Of a stretch of DNA of 34,948 bases, positions 33,925 through 34,948 are shown piece by piece. A model generated the notes under the pieces. It was not told where the DNA came from. It did not search any database and worked only from the letters and a program-made list of their open reading frames with translations. The DNA comes from an uncultured Thermoguttaceae bacterium (lineage in GTDB: Bacteria > Planctomycetota > Planctomycetia > Pirellulales > Thermoguttaceae), in assembly GCA_938042245.1 (NCBI GenBank), contig CALIRO010000057.1:1-34948 (forward strand), written 5' to 3'. Position numbers and translations under genes: made by a program. Within the stretch, counting starts at the first letter, position 1; the number at the start of each line of letters is the position of its first letter.

Positions 33925-34948
33925 ATGTTCGCTCCATCAGACGCTCTTCCGCGGCAAACTTCTACCCTCTCCCAATCGGGCTGGAGGTTCCTGCTGCTTG
34001 CCACAGCCACGGCAATCGCATGGGCAGCTCCCTCGGCCCAGGCTGCCGTGCTCACCTGGACCGGCTCCACAAACGCCCAATGGGATGAGAGCTCCAATTG
34101 GAACCCCACCCAAATCCCCACCCTGAGCGACGACGCCACATTTCCCTCCACCATCCCCACGACCGGTTCTACTATCACCCTGCCCACCGGCGCCCAAATC
34201 AATAACCTCACCTTCAACAATTCCTACACCCTCCAAGGCGGCACTCTCTCCTTTGGCGAGACCCAACAAATCAACGTGAGCACCGGCCTGACGGTAGAAA
34301 TCTCCTCCAGCCTTCTATCAGCCGGTGTGGGAACCAATCCGTATTTGAAAAAAGTCGGATCGGGTACCCTCATCCTTTCCGGTGACAATACTGGATATAA
34401 CCGTTGGATGAATGTTATCGGCGGGGTGGTCCGGCTGACCAATGCCAATGCGGTGATGGCCCCCGGTGGCAACGGCTATTTCCATGTAACCAATGCCAGT
34501 GCGGTGGTGGAACTGGTCGGCGGGTTGGATATTCCTGGCGGCCGAACGATTTATCTTTCCGGCGTGGCTACGTCGGACACTCCTTCTTTTCGAAGCGTAA
34601 GCGGCTCGAATATCTGGGGCGGCAATCTGGTATTGCACAATGGCGATGGCGACCATGTGGTTGGCGTCGATGCCGGAAGCAGCCTCCGGATTAACGGCAA
34701 TGTGAATCAGACCGGCGGGCCGGACAACCTGGTCAAAGTCGGCCCCGGCACGCTAATTTTGGCCGGTACCGGCAATTTCACCGGTTTGACTCGCGTCAAA
34801 GACGGCGCCTTGCAACTAGAAAACTCCTTGGCCCTCCAACTGAGCACCTTGGAAATGAACCCCGCCTATACGGGCAGTATCGTGTTCGGCGCGCCGACCG
34901 CATTTACCCTAGGTGGGCTAACCGGTTCGGCCAACCTGGACATGCAAG
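33925..34948 (+). CDS. Secreted protein with autotransporter-associated beta-strand repeats (partial, 3' end outside)
   Basis: The frame from ATG 33925 (GGGAGGA at 33911-33917, 7-nt spacing) stays open to the last base, 341 codons, so the gene continues beyond the window. Signal peptide with core WRFLLLATATAIAWAA and likely cleavage after AQA (residue 40). The mature start TWTGSTNAQWDESSNW is the recurrent opening of PATR-containing exported proteins. Two repeats of the PF12951/TIGR02601 type are visible: KVGSGTLILSGDNTGY at about 142 and KVGPGTLILAGTGNFTG at about 269, followed by VKDGALQL. Between them lie glycine- and asparagine-rich strands expected to form a beta-helix. Such proteins in planctomycetes often end in a PEP-CTERM or dockerin-like sorting region; the end here is not visible. 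Confidence 0.85.
   Translation, partial: MFAPSDALPRQTSTLSQSGWRFLLLATATAIAWAAPSAQAAVLTWTGSTNAQWDESSNWNPTQIPTLSDDATFPSTIPTTGSTITLPTGAQINNLTFNNSYTLQGGTLSFGETQQINVSTGLTVEISSSLLSAGVGTNPYLKKVGSGTLILSGDNTGYNRWMNVIGGVVRLTNANAVMAPGGNGYFHVTNASAVVELVGGLDIPGGRTIYLSGVATSDTPSFRSVSGSNIWGGNLVLHNGDGDHVVGVDAGSSLRINGNVNQTGGPDNLVKVGPGTLILAGTGNFTGLTRVKDGALQLENSLALQLSTLEMNPAYTGSIVFGAPTAFTLGGLTGSANLDMQ

Overview
The window looks like a chromosome segment of a planctomycete (Planctomycetota, probably of the Pirellulales type). The evidence is the protein repertoire: a DUF1559 pseudopilin with the H-X9-DG motif, a surface protein with an LEPRRLLA motif and SdrD_B-like domains, a PQQ-type beta-propeller protein opening with a WPQWRGP-like motif, a WD40 propeller, a SEC-C/TPR protein, an unusual Ser/Thr kinase, and a McsA/McsB protein-arginine-kinase pair. 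I saw no tRNA, rRNA, CRISPR array, insertion sequence or phage gene.

Layout. 1-6.0 kb: tail of a small protein gene, a secreted PL11-type rhamnogalacturonan lyase, and facing it a 1129-residue LEPR-XLL surface protein co-directional with a secreted WD40 propeller. 7.7-9.2 kb: an HD-domain (SAMHD1-like) phosphohydrolase. 9.5-11.0 kb: a run of four very small genes, at least three with signal or lipoprotein-type N-termini; two share a C-terminal SEW motif. 11.3-14.3 kb (minus): an enolase-superfamily MenC-like protein lacking the expected catalytic residues, a 15-bp tandem repeat touching the trpE stop codon, and trpE. 14.3-15.4 kb: a 1.1-kb non-coding, hairpin-rich region ending in a good sigma70-type promoter for mcsA-mcsB. 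17.1-20.2 kb: SEC-C/TPR protein plus HAD phosphatase. 20.3-23.3 kb (minus): redoxin-like lipoprotein without a CxxC, DUF1559 pseudopilin and trpG. 24.2-29.3 kb (plus): Ser/Thr kinase, ribosomal protein L21 (no L27 beside it), M20-family peptidase, PQQ-propeller protein. 29.4-30.8 kb (minus): MFS-like transporter. 31.4-33.7 kb: a translationally coupled three-gene operon (DUF3592 membrane protein, arrestin-like beta-sandwich protein, small P-loop ATPase). 33.9 kb to the end: a secreted protein with autotransporter-associated beta-strand repeats behind a strong promoter, running off the window.

Functional themes: tryptophan synthesis (trpE and trpG, separated by about 6 kb on one strand), protein quality control by arginine phosphorylation (mcsAB), polysaccharide breakdown and a large set of exported proteins. 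The best candidates for something undescribed are the coupled DUF3592/arrestin-like/ATPase operon, the cluster of tiny exported proteins with a shared C-terminal motif, and the MenC-like protein with a rewritten active site. Many gene starts were moved from the longest open frame to the start with a suitable Shine-Dalgarno sequence or family-typical N-terminus; these choices are stated per gene.
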